From: Streptomyces sp. NBC_01268
Lineage (GTDB): Bacteria; Actinomycetota; Actinomycetes; Streptomycetales; Streptomycetaceae
DNA length: 64,000 bases
Direction: 5' to 3'
Assembly: GCF_036240795.1 (NCBI RefSeq)
Contig: NZ_CP108454.1
Span: 3,348,001-3,412,000, forward strand
Positions 61,743-64,000 of this stretch are shown here, piece after piece (the first letter of the stretch is position 1; every line of letters starts with the position of its first letter). The notes beneath the pieces are model-generated. The model made no database searches, was not told where the DNA came from, and worked only from the letters and a program-made list of their open reading frames with translations. A program made the translations under genes and the position numbers.

Positions 61743-62813
61743 ATGGACGACTCGGCATGGGCGCGGTTCCGGCGGCACCGCCGGCTGCCGCAGGCCACTC
61801 TGGTCCTGCTCGCGGCGGCGCTGATCGCGGGCTTCGTGCTGGTGCGGGCCGAGCGCCGGACGAGCCACGACACGGACGTGCTGGCCCGCGCCTGCGGCGG
61901 GGTGCTGCCCCGGGACGCGGTGCGCGGCCTGCTGCCCGAGGACGAGTGGTGGGACGAGCGGAGCGGCCCGGGGCCGCGCGGACTGGTCTCCTGCGGCGTG
62001 GGTGCCGACGAGGGGCGACTGGAGGTGACGGCGGTCCCGGTCCTGGAGGCCCCGCTGAAGGGCGTGCGGATCGAGCACGTCACCGGCGACCCCTACGAGC
62101 ACGCGCCCCGCTGGGACGGGGACTACCGGCTCGCCGACGCCACGACCACGGTCGCCTGCCCGGGCGGGCTGCCCGGATACCCGCGGCCGGTGACCGGCTT
62201 CCGCGTGTACGGGTCGCTGTCCGGGGACGCGACCGACGACCTCCCGCGCGAGGCGGTCGCCCCGGCGGTGGCGGCCGTCGCGAACGGCCTGCGCGCGGAC
62301 CACCACTGCGGTGGTGCGCCGGTGCGCGCGGCGGACGTGAAGCCGTTCCGGGACGCCGGGTCCGAGGAGGACGGGAAGGACACCCGGGCCGCCTGCGGCT
62401 GGTTCTCCCCCGCGTCGCTCGGCCCCGGCTGGAAGCCGACCGGGCAGGCCGACGACGGCGCCGCCCACACCGGGGCCCGCGGCTGCGAAACCGGCGGTCT
62501 GAAGGGCGCACGGAGCATCGGCGTGACGTCGGCGAGCTGGTGGGGCGAGCTCCTGCCGGAGGTACGCACGGAGTACGGGCACGAGCTGGCCACCGCGGGC
62601 CGGAGCACCCCGCCCCCCGGCACCGGCCGGCGTTCCTACACGGTCGCGGCCTGGGCCGAGGCCCGCTGCGCCGACGGCCCGGCCCTGCACCGGGTGAGTG
62701 TGACGGCCCAGGAGCGGGACGGCCTCGCGGACCGGGCCGACACGCTGCTCGGCCGCTACCTGGAGGCGGCGCACTGCCGCGACACGAAAAGCCTGGGGAC
62801 GGTGTGGCAGTGA
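61743..62813 (+). CDS. Membrane-anchored outer-face protein of unknown function
   Basis: 356 residues. The basic start RRHRRLPQATLVLLAAALIAGFVLV is a signal anchor. The outer part begins with ARACGGVLPRDAVRGLLPE and has several conserved Cys (LVSCGVGAD, TTVACPGGLPGY, HHCGGAPV, RAACGWFSPASLG, GARGCETGGLKGARS, EARCADG, AAHCRD). No known domain is recognised. The start follows the GGGGGC site. Its stop overlaps the start of the next gene (GTGA) and both share a similar plan, so they form one unit, maybe a two-protein surface complex. Confidence 0.72.
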   Translation: MDDSAWARFRRHRRLPQATLVLLAAALIAGFVLVRAERRTSHDTDVLARACGGVLPRDAVRGLLPEDEWWDERSGPGPRGLVSCGVGADEGRLEVTAVPVLEAPLKGVRIEHVTGDPYEHAPRWDGDYRLADATTTVACPGGLPGYPRPVTGFRVYGSLSGDATDDLPREAVAPAVAAVANGLRADHHCGGAPVRAADVKPFRDAGSEEDGKDTRAACGWFSPASLGPGWKPTGQADDGAAHTGARGCETGGLKGARSIGVTSASWWGELLPEVRTEYGHELATAGRSTPPPGTGRRSYTVAAWAEARCADGPALHRVSVTAQERDGLADRADTLLGRYLEAAHCRDTKSLGTVWQ

Positions 62814-63904
62814 GCACGGAGACACCGACACGGCGCCGGCGGCTGCGCCTCGCGGCGGCCCTGGTCGCCGCGGCGGCCCTCGCCGCGGGCGCCCTCTTCT
62901 GGGCCTCGGGCGACGTGCGCCACGACGCGGCCCTGGACTCGGCGTGCGACGGCACTCTGGCGGCGGCTCCGGTGCGGGAGCTGGTGGACGGGGCAGAGGT
63001 GACGGCGGAGGTCCGGCGGGGCCACGGCGACTCCTGGTGGCAGTGCCGGGTCAGCGAGGCCGACGCCGACGAGGAGGACGGCCGGATCGACCTGCGCGTG
63101 ACGGTGAGCGGGGCGGGCGACCGCCGGTCGAGCGTCCAGGCTGACCGCACCGACGCGCCGCTCGGCCGCGGCTGGACCGGCGGCTTCGCCTTCGACCCCG
63201 ACCGGGACTCCGACGACCGTGGCGATGCCCTCGCCACGGTCCTGCTCGGGTGCGCCGGCAGACCGGGCGACGGCTTTGTCGCCGAGGTGCGCGCCCGGAC
63301 CGACCGGCTCGACTTCGGCCGGCCCGAGGAACGAGCCCGGCTCGCCGCCGTACTGACCGGGACGGCGACGGCCTACGCCCGGCAGGAGGGGTGCCGGGTC
63401 GCCGAGGGCGAGCCGGTGCGGCAGGTCGGCGTCTCGGTGAACGCCTGGGACTACAGGCCCTTCGCCTCGGTCTCCGGCAGCTGCGCCGGCCTCGTGGACG
63501 CGCCGACCGCCGCCCGCTGGGGTGTGCGGACCGCCGTCGAAACCGCCGTAGGCCCCAAGCCCCAGGAGGGCTGCGTGCTCGGCGGCCTGAAGGGCGCCCC
63601 GCTCTACACCTTCACCGCCTCGTACGGCCCCGCCCTGGACGAGAACAGGCGGGACCGCCTGGAGTCCGCCACCGCCCGCCCGGGCGACCACCCCGACGGC
63701 CGCTACGCGCTGTGGTCCCGGTGCCATGACGCGGTCCGCCGCGCCGCCTACGACGTGTACGCGACCACCGACGCCCGCGACACGAGCCCCCTCTCACTGG
63801 ACCACCCGGCCCTGCGCGCCGCCCTCCAGCGCTTCGCCGACCGCTCGGCGAAGGCCCACGGCTGCGACGCGCCGAGCACCGAGCCGGTGGACGACCTCGG
63901 CTGA
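62810..63904 (+). CDS. Second membrane-anchored outer-face protein, coupled to the first
   Basis: 364 residues. Signal anchor RRRRLRLAAALVAAAALAAGALFWASGDV. The outer part has Cys at ALDSACDGTLAAAPVRELVDG, WWQCRVSEADA, VLLGCAGRPGDG, EGCRVAEGEP, SGSCAGLVDAPT, EGCVLGGLKGAPLYT, WSRCHDAV and AHGCDAP. The phrase GCVLGGLKGA parallels GCETGGLKGA in the upstream protein, so the two are distant paralogues. The GTG start lies in a GTGA overlap. Function unknown; a role in surface recognition or envelope maintenance is guesswork. Confidence 0.72.
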   Translation: MSTETPTRRRRLRLAAALVAAAALAAGALFWASGDVRHDAALDSACDGTLAAAPVRELVDGAEVTAEVRRGHGDSWWQCRVSEADADEEDGRIDLRVTVSGAGDRRSSVQADRTDAPLGRGWTGGFAFDPDRDSDDRGDALATVLLGCAGRPGDGFVAEVRARTDRLDFGRPEERARLAAVLTGTATAYARQEGCRVAEGEPVRQVGVSVNAWDYRPFASVSGSCAGLVDAPTAARWGVRTAVETAVGPKPQEGCVLGGLKGAPLYTFTASYGPALDENRRDRLESATARPGDHPDGRYALWSRCHDAVRRAAYDVYATTDARDTSPLSLDHPALRAALQRFADRSAKAHGCDAPSTEPVDDLG

Positions 63905-63919
63905 GGACGGCGCCCCGAC

Positions 63920-64000
63920 TCACCGCCCCCGCCCCGCCCGCTCCACCAGGAACCAGCCCGCCAGCGCCATCGCGACGGCGGCCGGGGCCGTGACGCGGAC
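63920..64000 (-). CDS. C-terminal end of a minus-strand protein (5' end outside window)
   Basis: On minus the last 26 codons read VRVTAPAAVAMALAGWFLVE followed by RAGRGR and TGA. The hydrophobic run and basic tail look like the last membrane span of a membrane protein. Too short to name. Confidence 0.55.
   Translation of the reverse strand, partial: VRVTAPAAVAMALAGWFLVERAGRGR

Overview
The window is high-GC chromosomal DNA from a Streptomyces species. The G/C-rich third codon positions, many GTG starts, CCA-less tRNA, FilP-like coiled-coil protein, SCO6745-family protein, LAXTG surface protein and the order glmU-prs-rplY-pth, ppc-desaturase-tetR, tam/tamR and galT-galE-galK all fit. From memory this order matches the S. 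coelicolor SCO31xx region; I could not search. I see no rRNA, CRISPR array, insertion sequence, prophage or biosynthetic cluster.

Layout. 1-7.6 kb: the end of a YfhO-type membrane protein, a coupled pair of small genes sharing a 16-residue motif, a RibD-like reductase, an ATGA-coupled pair of MarR-like genes behind a perfect palindrome, a gcvH remnant, and two secreted proteins (one with a ricin-type lectin domain). 7.2-16.6 kb: an LppU-like protein, a soluble Ser/Thr kinase operon, an orphan N6 methylase with an HTH head and an HsdS-like tail, two cell-surface proteins, an acetyltransferase, a secreted HNH nuclease and an SCO6745 protein divergent from a TetR. 17-31 kb: an SGNH esterase, mfd, a MacB-type ABC transporter, two DHA2 drug exporters flanking a ComB-like phosphatase, and a FilP-like protein.

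31-36 kb is the most unusual part. Two divergent two-gene units are built from polymorphic-toxin modules: a WHH nuclease fused to SUKH-1 followed by an Imm35/YrhB-like, proline-rich, deaminase and SUKH-4 fusion on the minus strand, and a YwqJ-type deaminase followed by a SUKH-3 protein on the plus strand. No secretion signal or delivery domain is visible, which suggests an internal, domesticated or defensive role rather than an exported toxin.

36-48 kb: an orphan histidine kinase, a LAGLIDADG-like protein ending 3 nt before tRNA-Gln(TTG), then glmU (with a 42-bp repeat inserted in frame near its start), prs, rplY, pth, a small membrane protein, an LAQTG surface protein and ppc. 47-64 kb: a desaturase with tandem operators and its likely TetR, the tam/tamR pair with an AT-rich operator region, an orphan LuxR regulator, the galT-galE-galK operon, a second LuxR-type regulator without a phosphoacceptor Asp, two tandem beta-propeller membrane proteins, an ABC-F ATPase, two coupled membrane-anchored proteins of unknown function, and the end of a minus-strand gene at the right edge.

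Most of the window is housekeeping or conserved Streptomyces chromosome. The least explained parts are the toxin-module cluster, the shared-motif pair, the orphan methylase, and the LAGLIDADG-like gene next to tRNA-Gln.
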